A DNA stretch of 64,000 bases from Mycobacterium persicum (GTDB lineage Bacteria; Actinomycetota; Actinomycetes; Mycobacteriales; Mycobacteriaceae): positions 1-64,000 of the forward strand of contig NZ_MVIF01000001.1 in assembly GCF_002086675.1 (NCBI RefSeq), read 5' to 3'. The position numbers were made by a program, and so were the translations under genes. This document shows, one piece after another, positions 1-8,854 of this stretch; position 1 is the stretch's first letter, and every line of letters starts with the position of its first letter. Under the pieces are notes generated by a model. It saw only the letters and a list, made by a program, of their open reading frames with translations. It did no database searches and was not told where the DNA came from.

Positions 1-774
<774 letters not shown>

Positions 775-894
775 CGCAACCCCGGCAACGGCGGGCGGTA
801 ACCCGCAATAAGTGCGCCCCGCGTCAATCTATGGCACCGTCGCACGTCCAGTGCTAACAAACGAGTGCTAACACTACGTGCAACGGCTGTCATG

Positions 895-900
895 AGGAGG
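895..900 (+). promoter_or_regulatory. Strong ribosome binding site (AGGAGG) facing an ATC codon
   Basis: AGGAGG lies 7 nt before an in-frame ATC at 908, whereas the first normal in-frame start codons (GTG 935, ATG 938) are 34-37 nt away. The spacing indicates that translation of the following permease originally began at 908. Confidence 0.6.
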
Positions 901-934
901 ACCCGCGATCGGCAAACTTGGCTTCCGGAGCGTT

Positions 935-2335
935 GTGATGCTCGGGATCAACTCGATAATCGGAGCCGGCATCTTTCTTACCCCCGGTACGGTGATCAAG
1001 CTCGCGGGACCGTGGGCGCCCGTCGCCTACATCCTGGCGGGTCTTTTCGCGGGCATCATGGCACTGGTCTTTGCCAGTGCTGCCAGATACGTCAAAACCA
1101 ATGGCGCATCATATGCCTACACGACAGCCGCTTTCGGGCAGAAAATCGGCATCTATGTCGGTGTGACCCATGCCATCGTCGCGTCCATCGCCTGGGGCGT
1201 GCTGGCGTCGCTGTTCGTCTCGACATTGTTGAAAGTGACTTTCCCGGAGAAGAATTGGGCTGACGCCAGCGAGCTGCTGAGCGTGAAGACGTTGGTGTTC
1301 CTCGGGTTCATCGTCGTGCTGTTGGTCATCAATATTTTCGGTAACCGGGCAATCAAATGGGCAAACGGAACCTCGACGATAGGCAAGATTTCGGCGCTGT
1401 CGGTCTTTATCATCGGTGGCCTGTGGCTCCTCGTCACACATCACCCGAGCCATTACGGAACGGCAAGTGCGTCAGGCGTTTACCAACCGGCCCCCTATGC
1501 GCTGTTCGGCGGGATCCAGCTTGCTCACGGTGCCGTCTCGGGATTGATCCTTGCCACCATCGCGGCGCTGTACGCATTTACCGGTTTCGAATCGATCGCC
1601 AACGCCGCCGAGGAGATGCACGAGCCGGAGCGGACGCTGCCTAAAGCCATACCGGTCGCGATCCTCGGTGTCGGCGCCGTCTACGTGCTTGCTGTCGCGG
1701 TGGCGATGCTGCTGGGATCGGACAAGGTTGTCGAATCCGACGCCACGGTGCGATTGGCGGCGGCCATCGACGACGGTCCGTTACGCACCACCGTCGTCCT
1801 CGGCGCCTTGGTCTCGATGTTCGGCATCAACGTAGCCGCCTCGTTCGGCGCGCCGCGGGTATGGACAGCGCTGTCGGACACCCGGATCCTGCCGGCACGC
1901 TTGTCGAGGCAGAACCGATTCGGCGTCCCGATGATCGCGTTCGCGATCACGGCATCGTTGGCCTTGGCTTTCCCACTGGCACTTCGCTTTGACAGCGTGA
2001 ACCTGATCGGGCTTGCGGTGATCGCCCGGTTTATCCAGTTCATCATCGTCCCGGTCGCTCTGGTCGCCCTGGCTCGGGACACAGCCGGCAACCAGGCGGC
2101 GGCGGCGAAGCGAAACTTGTTGACCGACAAAGTATTACCGGTAGCTGCCGTCATCGTCTCGGTGGCGTTGGCGGTGTCTTTCGACTACCGGACCATCTTC
2201 GCCACACCGCAGGGGGGCGCCAACTATTTCTCGATCGCGTTGCTGGTGATCACGTTCCTGGTGGTACCGGCGATCGCCTATCTGCACTACTACCGAACCT
2301 GCGAATCGCTGGGCGCCGGGACGGAGCTGAGCTAG
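935..2335 (+). CDS. APC-family amino acid permease (start codon probably damaged)
   Basis: Predicted cytoplasmic-membrane amino acid transporter of the amino acid/polyamine/organocation superfamily, with about 12 hydrophobic segments. The N-terminus carries the family signature GINSIIGAGIFLTPG in the first helix. A second conserved stretch (YAFTGFESIANAAEEMHEPERTLPKAI, around residues 210-236) matches the family consensus after helix 6. The substrate cannot be read from sequence. GTG 935 / ATG 938 would leave out the first residues of helix 1. A strong Shine-Dalgarno sits 7 nt before an in-frame ATC at 908, which would give a normal N-terminus (GKLGFRSVVMLGINS). The gene is therefore either started weakly from 935/938, started from a non-canonical codon, or inactivated. 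It converges on cobU. Confidence 0.8.
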   Translation: MMLGINSIIGAGIFLTPGTVIKLAGPWAPVAYILAGLFAGIMALVFASAARYVKTNGASYAYTTAAFGQKIGIYVGVTHAIVASIAWGVLASLFVSTLLKVTFPEKNWADASELLSVKTLVFLGFIVVLLVINIFGNRAIKWANGTSTIGKISALSVFIIGGLWLLVTHHPSHYGTASASGVYQPAPYALFGGIQLAHGAVSGLILATIAALYAFTGFESIANAAEEMHEPERTLPKAIPVAILGVGAVYVLAVAVAMLLGSDKVVESDATVRLAAAIDDGPLRTTVVLGALVSMFGINVAASFGAPRVWTALSDTRILPARLSRQNRFGVPMIAFAITASLALAFPLALRFDSVNLIGLAVIARFIQFIIVPVALVALARDTAGNQAAAAKRNLLTDKVLPVAAVIVSVALAVSFDYRTIFATPQGGANYFSIALLVITFLVVPAIAYLHYYRTCESLGAGTELS

Positions 2336-2401
2336 TGCCCCAGGGCGCAGGATGCAACCGGCCGGGGCACTCGACACCCGCATCGAGCGTCGCGCAATGA
2401 T

Positions 2402-2926
2402 TCACAACTTGAGGACACGACCCGAGATCAGCAAGTGCACCTCGTCGCACACGTTTGCCACCCGTTGGTTGATCGTGCCCAGCAGATCGCGGAATATCAT
2501 CCCCGAACGATGGGCGGGTACCACACCCAAGCCGACCTCATTCGTCACCACGACCGCATCGGATACTTCGGCCAGTGCCGCGCACAACTCGTCCAGTCGT
2601 TCCCCGACCGCAGCGTAGGCCTGGGCGGTCGTCGTGTTCCACAACGCCTCACGATCCATCAGAGCCGTGAGCCACGTGCCCAGGCAGTCCACCAGGACAG
2701 GGCACCGGATGTTGGACAAAGCCGTTGCGACGTCCGCGGTTTCGACCGTCAGCCAGGTCGGCGGGCGACGCGCGCGGTGTAGTGCGACCCGGGAATCCCA
2801 GTCCGGGTCGCTGCCATCGGCGCCGCGGCCCGGCGCGATGTAGACAGCCTCAACGGCAGTGGCCAACAACGCTTCGGCATGCCTGGACTTTCCCGAGCGG
2901 ACGCCACCGGTGACCAGTATCCGCAT
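2402..2926 (-). CDS. cobU: Adenosylcobinamide kinase/guanylyltransferase CobU
   Basis: Bifunctional enzyme of late cobalamin synthesis and salvage. It phosphorylates adenosylcobinamide and then transfers GMP to give adenosylcobinamide-GDP. The 174-residue product starts MRILVTGGVRSGKSRHAE, a P-loop (GGVRSGKS) at residues 7-14, and has the usual family length. An upstream in-frame extension to 3013 is possible but is Arg-rich and overlaps the PPE2 end, so I chose ATG 2926. It lies 95 bp downstream of PPE2 on the same strand, matching the M. tuberculosis PPE2-cobQ1-cobU operon (Rv0256c-Rv0254c) with cobQ1 missing. It is presumably controlled by the cobalamin riboswitch upstream of PPE2. Confidence 0.9.
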   Translation of the reverse strand: MRILVTGGVRSGKSRHAEALLATAVEAVYIAPGRGADGSDPDWDSRVALHRARRPPTWLTVETADVATALSNIRCPVLVDCLGTWLTALMDREALWNTTTAQAYAAVGERLDELCAALAEVSDAVVVTNEVGLGVVPAHRSGMIFRDLLGTINQRVANVCDEVHLLISGRVLKL

Positions 2927-3021
2927 CGCGTCATCGTAAGCACGTCGTTCGCGCGCAACCGATGATGGCCGTCGGGGCGGCTGGTGACGTCGATGGCTGC
3001 CCCGCCGCGACAAGATCCCCC

Positions 3022-4725
3022 CTACGAAGGTGAGTCATGGGGCGGCGCGGCATCGACGCCCCACGTGCCCGGCAGCATCGGCGCGCCCGGGCTGCTCGGA
3101 AATGTTTCGTTGGATAGCGTGATCAATCCTGCGGCCGGTTTGGAACCGGCCAGTTGCGTGGTTCCGGCGAACCCCAGGGGCGCTGCTCCCTGGTCTGGTG
3201 CCGCCGAGGTGGTCAGCTCGGTCGGGTCGTCGGCGTCCGGGCCCACATCCAGGTATTCATAACCGCGGCCGAGCCGTTTGGCTTTCACCCGTCGACGCCA
3301 CTGCGGTCGAGGCTTTTCCTGAGGTGTGGCCGCGGCCGCCGGGGCCTCGGCGCTGTCGGGTTCTGGTGCCTTCCTTCGGGAACTGGCGGTTGTGGGCCTC
3401 TTGGCATCCGCGCTCAGCCCACCCACCAAGTAGCCGAAGTTGTCCATCCCCACACCCAGCCCGGCATCGCTCACCGGTGGCGCCGTGGGGGCCGGCGGCG
3501 GTGGTCCGGGCGTGGGCGCCGCGACGGTCACCTCCACGGACGCCTGAACCGGGGCCGTGGTCGAGCTCGGGGCGCCGGTGCCGAGGGCCGCAAGGGGCGG
3601 CGTGGTTGGTGTGACGGGTGGCGACGGTGGCGGCACGGCAGCCAGTGCCGCTAGCCCTTTGGCGCCGATCGGTGTCAGCACAGCACCGGCCGCCAACGGC
3701 ACCAACGGGGCAGCCAGCAGCGGCGCCACCACCGTCAGCAGCACCGCAGTCTGCTCCAACAGCGTCTTAAGCAGCGCAATCGTGTCGGTGATGACCGTGC
3801 CGATGGCTTCGACACTGGTGAACAAAATGGTGAAACCGATCGTCACCGGGTTACCCGTAGCGAAGGCCGCGGCGAGATCTGCCCCGATAAACGCAAAGGT
3901 TTGCGACAACAGGGCCACATACGTGCCGATATCCATCGGGTAGCCGAGTGCGAACGCGATGTTCAACGGGCTCAGATAGGTAAGCGGGTTGCCGAGTATG
4001 ACCAGGTAAGGGTCGATCCCCGCGAACATCGTGTGGAAGAACGGCAGGTTCGCCAGCCAATCGACAAACGGTTGAATGACGTTGTTGTAGAAGGCGGTAT
4101 ACATCTGCCACAGCCATTGCTCGAACTGGCGCAGCGGGTCCGCACTCGACATCCCTGCCTCAGCGGCCCTGACCAGCTCCGCGTCGGCTTTCATGATCGG
4201 CGGCGCCGGCGCGGCCTGCGGTGCGGCGCCAATAGCCGCAGTCGAGACCGCATGATAGGTGCCCATGACGGCGGCGGCCTGCACCCACATCCGTACGTAG
4301 TCGGCCTCGTTGAGCGCGATCGAGATGGTGTTGATGCCAAAGAAATTTGTCGCCGTCAATACCGCGTGCGCGGCATGGTTGGCGGCCAGCTCAGCCAACG
4401 TGGGCATCGCAGCCACTGCGGCGGTGTATGCGGTGGCCGCGGTTTGTTGGTGAGCGGCCATTGCGGCGCTGTCGGTGCTGGCCTGCGTCAGCCAATCAAG
4501 ATAAGGGACATGGGCGGCCACATAGTCTTCGGCGCTCGGACCTGCCCAGCTGTCCGCCTGCGCCCCGGCCACTACCGCGGCCAGCTCGTCTGCCGTCTCG
4601 GCGTAGGCGGCGCTCAACGAATCCCATGCTGCCGCCGACGCCAGCAACGGACCCGGGCCGGGGCCGCTGCTGAGCAGCGCCGAATGCACCTCCGGGGGTG
4701 CGGCCAACCAGATGGGGGCGCTCAT
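3022..4725 (-). CDS. PPE2: PPE family protein, PPE2 ortholog
   Basis: PPE protein of 567 residues. The N-terminus (MSAPIWLAAPPEVHSALLSSGPGPGPLL) has the PPE motif near residues 10-12, followed by the helical PPE domain with SWAGPSAEDYVAAH. The C-terminal half is Pro/Ala/Thr-rich, then a basic stretch (RRRVKAKRLGRGYEYLD) and a GTLGFAGTT-like tail. The layout and many residues match my memory of M. tuberculosis PPE2 (Rv0256c, 556 aa), including the basic segment reported as a nuclear localisation signal there. The cobalamin riboswitch upstream and cobU downstream support this identity. The start ATG overlaps the stop of a 36-residue leader ORF (ATGA), suggesting translational coupling. An ESX-secreted role is inferred from the family. 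Confidence 0.92.
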   Translation of the reverse strand: MSAPIWLAAPPEVHSALLSSGPGPGPLLASAAAWDSLSAAYAETADELAAVVAGAQADSWAGPSAEDYVAAHVPYLDWLTQASTDSAAMAAHQQTAATAYTAAVAAMPTLAELAANHAAHAVLTATNFFGINTISIALNEADYVRMWVQAAAVMGTYHAVSTAAIGAAPQAAPAPPIMKADAELVRAAEAGMSSADPLRQFEQWLWQMYTAFYNNVIQPFVDWLANLPFFHTMFAGIDPYLVILGNPLTYLSPLNIAFALGYPMDIGTYVALLSQTFAFIGADLAAAFATGNPVTIGFTILFTSVEAIGTVITDTIALLKTLLEQTAVLLTVVAPLLAAPLVPLAAGAVLTPIGAKGLAALAAVPPPSPPVTPTTPPLAALGTGAPSSTTAPVQASVEVTVAAPTPGPPPPAPTAPPVSDAGLGVGMDNFGYLVGGLSADAKRPTTASSRRKAPEPDSAEAPAAAATPQEKPRPQWRRRVKAKRLGRGYEYLDVGPDADDPTELTTSAAPDQGAAPLGFAGTTQLAGSKPAAGLITLSNETFPSSPGAPMLPGTWGVDAAPPHDSPS

Positions 4726-4832
4726 CGCCAGCCGCCCGCCAGTGGCCGGCGTGCGCAGTGCACCGCCGGCACCCGATCAGCGTTTGGACGAGGACGGCAA
4801 CAGCCGGGCGGCCGGAAATTCGAATGCGTCAT
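4722..4832 (-). CDS. Short leader ORF (uORF) coupled to PPE2
   Basis: A 36-residue ORF begins at ATG 4832 behind a purine-rich GGAGAGAG (spacer about 9 nt). Its TGA shares bases with the PPE2 ATG (ATGA overlap at 4722-4725). It lies between the cobalamin riboswitch and PPE2. The peptide (MTHSNFRPPGCC...PLAGGWR) has no recognisable domain. A translated uORF between the PPE2 riboswitch and PPE2 has been described in M. tuberculosis, to my recollection. Conservation here suggests the act of translation matters more than the peptide. Confidence 0.65.
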   Translation of the reverse strand: MTHSNFRPPGCCRPRPNADRVPAVHCARRPLAGGWR

Positions 4833-4877
4833 GACGGTTCGCTCTCTCCGGGGTACACCGCCCCAGGCTCGCCGGAC

Positions 4878-5017
4878 GCGATGACGCGAGTCTCCTGGCT
4901 CTCGGATCGCCGCTCGCCTCGCCTTCCAGCCCGTGGCCGTGGCCGATGAGGGTCGCTCCCCGATTACAGTGGCGGGACCGCGCCGGTTTCGCACCGGCTT
5001 CCTGCATTCGTCATCGC
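4878..5017 (-). promoter_or_regulatory. Cobalamin (B12) riboswitch upstream of the PPE2-cobU operon
   Basis: Read on the minus strand, the region contains the cobalamin-riboswitch core: GGAAGCCGGTGCGAAACCGG, then the B12 box CCGCCACTGT (reverse complement at 4966-4975), and the 3' element GCCAGGAGACTCGC. The ends close in a P1 helix: GCGATGAC (5010-5017) pairs with GTCATCGC (4878-4885). A GGGG/CCCC hairpin and then a Shine-Dalgarno follow before the leader ORF at 4832, so the expression platform probably acts on transcription or on leader translation. Confidence 0.92.
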
Positions 5018-5460
5018 CTTACGCGCAACATCATCGCACCCCGGCAGCACCGTCGCCATCCCATCGCGCACCTGCGTCTGCCGGCAAGGAGTACCCGATC
5101 TGGGGCGGCGCGGTTACCTATCCACCACACTGGGTCCAGCCCAGGGCGTTTCCCCACCTGATGTCACGGCATCAGGCGACGCCGCCGCGATGTACCCGCT
5201 CAAAGCCGGCAGCCGTAGCAGATAGCCAGCGGGACAGGCACTTTCGCCTATCAAACACCAGGGCCGGCTGAGTGGTCGCGCCCGAAAGTTCGTCGGGGGT
5301 CAGGCTGGTCCCGACGAGTACGGCGTCCTGCCGCCGGTCGAGCAGAGCATGGGGTGGGCGCGTGCGGGAATCGCACACACCAATGCCCGCCGGGCTGGCT
5401 CGAAGTCGTTGTGCGCATGCGGATTCGTCGCGGGAGGTGCCCGAAGGCTGACCGACCCCG

Positions 5461-6797
5461 TCAATCGGGTTCGTCGTCGTCGGGCGCGAAGAGTTTCTCG
5501 GGATGATGGAAGGTGTTGACCCGCGGTTGGCCGTGATCGAGGTGGGCCGGCGGGAGCCATTCGGTGTCACCTTTTGCATTCTTGCGAGTCGTCCAACCTT
5601 TTTCGGCGAGACGATTGTCTGGGGCCAAAGGCCCCCAAAAGGCGGAGTCAGGTCGTTGATGTCGGTGCAGTGGGTGTTGCGCCAGCCCGAAACGTGATGC
5701 GCTTGGCTGTGATAGGCCGGGGCGTCGCAACCCGGCTTCGTGCAGCCACCGTGCTGGGCCAGCAGCATCAGTCGCTGCGCCAGCGAGGCGAACCGTTTGG
5801 TGTGAAACAGCGCCAAGGGCTTGGCCTGGTCGAACACCGCGAGATAGTGATGCGACGTGGCGGCCCAGCGGATCAGCTGCGACATGGGTACCCGGGTGCC
5901 CCCGCCGGTGCGGGCCCGCCCGGCGGCGGCTTCCAGATCCTTCAGCGTGGTGGTGACGACGATGGACACCGGCAGCCCGTTGTGGCTGCCCAGGTCCCCG
6001 GAGGCCAACAGCGCGCGCAGGCCGGCGATCAGCGCGTCGTGCTGGCGTTGGGGTTGGCTGCGGGTGTCGCGGCGGCCCGGGTCGGGCTCCAAGACTGGGG
6101 TGTCGTCCTCGGGATGGCACGCGCCGGGGGCGGCCAGTTTGGCCCAGGCGGCTTCGAGCAACGCCCGTAGTTCGGGGGTGATCAGGCCGCTGAGGCGCGA
6201 CATACCGTCGTATTCCTGTCGATCGAGGACCAGGCCGCGTTTGCGGGCGCGTTCCTCATCGCAGTAGTCGCCATCGGGGTGCAGCAACGCCATCAACTCA
6301 TGGGCGTACTTGGCCACCTGGTCGGGGCGGAAGTCACACGCCTTGCCGGCCAAGTCTTTTTCGGCGGCCACGAAGGTGCCGGGGTCCACCGCGGCGGGCA
6401 GATGGGAGACAAAGTCACGGATCACCCGGATGTGCGCGTCCCCGATCATCCCGGCGCGTTGGGCGGCGGCTGTCGCCGTCAGCTTCGGCGCCAACGGCTC
6501 CCCGGTCAACGCCCGGCGCTGGCCGAGGTCTTCGGCCTCGGCGATCCAGCGGTTGGCTTCGCTTTTGGTGATCCGCAGCCGCTCGGCCAATGCCGCGGGG
6601 AGTTTGCCGCCAAGGTCTTCCTCGCTGGCCCGGGCGCGCAGTTGATTGATCAGCGTTTCCCGGCGTTCCAGGCGCTCCATCACCCGCAGCAGCTCCGGGA
6701 TCGTCTGCGCATCAAAGGTCAACCCGCACAACTGTTTCTGGGTGTCGTCGAGCCCATCGAGGACCGCCACGATCTCCTCACGCGTGCTCGCTGACAT
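5461..6797 (-). pseudogene. 13E12-family (DUF222) HNH endonuclease, frameshifted
   Basis: Member of the mycobacterial 13E12 repeat family: an N-terminal DUF222 helical domain (from [26 protein letters not shown] 6797) and a C-terminal HNH region ([21 protein letters not shown]...DINDLT). After DINDLT the frame is lost near 5629-5642, within a CCCCC-AAAA run on the plus strand. The expected continuation ([15 protein letters not shown]...[10 protein letters not shown]) is in another frame and ends at 5461. The original frame runs on with unrelated residues to a stop at 5172. This looks like a single-base indel in a homopolymer, either real decay or a sequencing error. Multicopy 13E12 genes are often linked to repeats, and some copies to phage-like attachment sites. 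Confidence 0.85.
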
Positions 6798-7124
6798 ACC
6801 CCGGATTCTACGAGGGGGCACCGACACGTTCTGATCGGCGCGAAGGCCCAAACCTGTTGATATCGGCGGCGATATCGCGTTTCACGACCGAGTGCCGCCC
6901 AGCTCGCGTTACCCAAGTCACGACAGGGACGGCGCTCCGCAAACCGTGGCATCAATGTCCGCGGCGTCCGGCGCGCAGTCACCGGCACCGCGCACCAGCG
7001 TGGCCAACGCACTGACCGTATGAATCCGCGGCCCAAAGACCGCCATGAGCACACGTGGGGCGAGCCTCAGCCACGCCAGCGATGAGCTGGCACGCCAGCC
7101 CCGACGAACATACGGGCGCGACAA

Positions 7125-7994
7125 CTACGCCACGTATTCCACCGCGCCGTCGTCGAGGACCACTCGCGCCTCGGAACCGGCCAGCCCGGACGCCTCGGTT
7201 CGATACACCGCCTTGCCCGGCTCGGTGCGCCAGATCAGCGTGGTCAGCGTCTCGCCGGGGAACACCGGCGAGCTGAACCGCGCCGCGATCGACGTGATGT
7301 TGGCGGCCACGCCGCCGCCGAGCTCGGCGACCAGCGCGCGTCCGGACACGCCGTAGGTGCACAGCCCGTGCAGGATTGGTTTGGGAAAGCCGGCCATCTC
7401 CCGCGCGAACCACGGGTCGCTGTGCAACGGGTTGCGGTCGCCGGAGAGCCGGTAGATCAACGCTTGATCCTCACGCGTGGGCAGGGCGACCCGGGCGTCG
7501 GGCTCGCGGTCGGGGAATTCCGGGGCGGCCGGCCGCTGACCCGGCTCCCCCCCGAAGCCGCCTTCGCCGCGGATCACCAGGGTGGTCAGTGTTTCGGCGA
7601 TCAGCGCGCCGCTGTCCGGGTCGCTCCCGCGGCCGCGCAGCATGATGATGGCGTTCTTACCTTCGCCCTTGTCCTGGATGTCGGCCACTTCGGAGACCAC
7701 CGACAACTTTCCGGCCGGCGGCAGCGGCGCATGCAGCCGCACGGTCTGCGAGCCGTGTAACAGCTTGGCCCAGTTGAACTTTCCCACCTTGCCCGCCGCC
7801 CCGAAGGCCGGGCAGCAGATCACCGCGTAGGTCGGCAGCACCTGCTGGGCAATACCGTGGCTGTTCTCCGTCGTGAACGACAGGTCCTCGGTCCCGGCAC
7901 CCACTCCGAGTGCGTAGAGCAACGTTTCCCGGTCGGTCCATTCGAACAACATCGGCTCGGTCACCGCACCGACGGCGCCGGGGTCAATGGCCAT
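7125..7994 (-). CDS. htdY: (3R)-hydroxyacyl-CoA/ACP dehydratase HtdY (MaoC-like)
   Basis: Double hot-dog-fold R-specific enoyl hydratase/dehydratase, 289 residues, matching Rv3389c. The C-terminal hot-dog carries the hydratase-2 signature GDRNPLHSD...FPKPILHGLCTYG with catalytic Asp and His. The N-terminal hot-dog contains TYAVICCPAFGAAGK. The start ATG 7994 (MAIDPGAVGAVTEPM) has GAGAGGAGA immediately upstream, and a longer in-frame extension to 8135 overlaps the opposite lpqD promoter and is not family-like. It is divergent from lpqD. The family acts on fatty acyl chains; the in vivo pathway is not shown by the sequence. Confidence 0.93.
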   Translation of the reverse strand: MAIDPGAVGAVTEPMLFEWTDRETLLYALGVGAGTEDLSFTTENSHGIAQQVLPTYAVICCPAFGAAGKVGKFNWAKLLHGSQTVRLHAPLPPAGKLSVVSEVADIQDKGEGKNAIIMLRGRGSDPDSGALIAETLTTLVIRGEGGFGGEPGQRPAAPEFPDREPDARVALPTREDQALIYRLSGDRNPLHSDPWFAREMAGFPKPILHGLCTYGVSGRALVAELGGGVAANITSIAARFSSPVFPGETLTTLIWRTEPGKAVYRTEASGLAGSEARVVLDDGAVEYVA

Positions 7995-8087
7995 GCGAGT
8001 CTCCTCTCGATTCCAAATCGAAGCTTTTCCGCACTCAACCATCGCAAACCCTTCCCAGCGACGGCATCGGCAGGGCAGGCTATCGCC

Positions 8088-8813
8088 ATGGCCAAGCGCA
8101 CCATGATCTGGAAGATGACCTGGAAAACCTCCCACGTCCTAGCTGTGCTCGCCTCGGTCATGATCGTCGGCGCCTGCGGCGGCGGCGGCACGCAGGCCCG
8201 CAACATCACCGTGACCTTCATCCGCAACGCGCAATCGCAGGCCAACGCCGACGGAGTGATCAACACCGAGATACCCGGCACCGGGCTCACTGCCGACGGC
8301 AAGGGACAAGCCCAGCAGCTCGCCCATCAGGTCGCGCACAACGAATTCGACAGCATCTACTCCTCGCCGATGGCCGAAGCCCAGCAGACCGCCGCACCGT
8401 TGGCAAGCGAGATGGGCAAGCAGGTCGAGATCATCGACGATCTGCAGTCCATCAATGCCGGCTGGTACAACGGCGAACCCGAATCAAGGGCCAACTCGAC
8501 GTATCTGCTGGCGCCTACGGGTTGGATCAACGGCGATGCCACGCACTGCATCCCGGGGTCGATCACCGGCGACCAATTCAACAGCCGGTTCAGCAGTGCC
8601 ATTCGCAAGATCTACGACAGCGGCCACAACAAGCCGGTGGTGTTCTCCCAGGGCACGGCGATCATGGTGTGGACGCTGATGAACGTGAAGAACCCCAAGC
8701 TCAACCTGTTGAACAACCATCCGCTGCCCAACATCGGTCGGGTCGTGGTCACCGGCAACCCGATCGACGGCTGGAAGCTGGTGGACTGGGATGGCATCCG
8801 CAACTTCACCTGA
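8088..8813 (+). CDS. lpqD: Lipoprotein LpqD, histidine-phosphatase-fold
   Basis: Predicted secreted lipoprotein with a basic start (MAKRTMIWKMTWK), hydrophobic segment and lipobox VGAC near residue 27. The mature part belongs to the phosphoglycerate mutase/histidine phosphatase superfamily (TVTFIRNAQSQAN, TADGKGQAQQLAHQV, SIYSSPMAEAQQTAAPL, VVFSQGTAIMVWTLM). The usual catalytic RHG/RHA is RNA here (IRNAQS), so the phosphorylated histidine is replaced by Asn, and the second catalytic His (normally GHG) is SQG. M. tuberculosis LpqD appears to share this from memory, so it is probably not a working phosphatase. The order htdY-lpqD-acrA1 is conserved. ATG 8088 was chosen because it yields the signal peptide. 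Confidence 0.92.
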   Translation: MAKRTMIWKMTWKTSHVLAVLASVMIVGACGGGGTQARNITVTFIRNAQSQANADGVINTEIPGTGLTADGKGQAQQLAHQVAHNEFDSIYSSPMAEAQQTAAPLASEMGKQVEIIDDLQSINAGWYNGEPESRANSTYLLAPTGWINGDATHCIPGSITGDQFNSRFSSAIRKIYDSGHNKPVVFSQGTAIMVWTLMNVKNPKLNLLNNHPLPNIGRVVVTGNPIDGWKLVDWDGIRNFT

Positions 8814-8854
8814 CCGGTTGACGGGTGCTGCCGCCAGCCGCCACGATGGGCTGC

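Noticed and set aside
2335..2370. GTGCCCC...GGGGCAC inverted repeat after the permease as terminator
   Set aside because: Only 7-bp arms with a 22-nt loop and overlapping the stop region; too weak to list as a feature.
6918..7124. 68-residue minus-strand ORF between htdY and the 13E12 gene
   Set aside because: No conserved motif or convincing start; possibly a shadow or decayed sequence.
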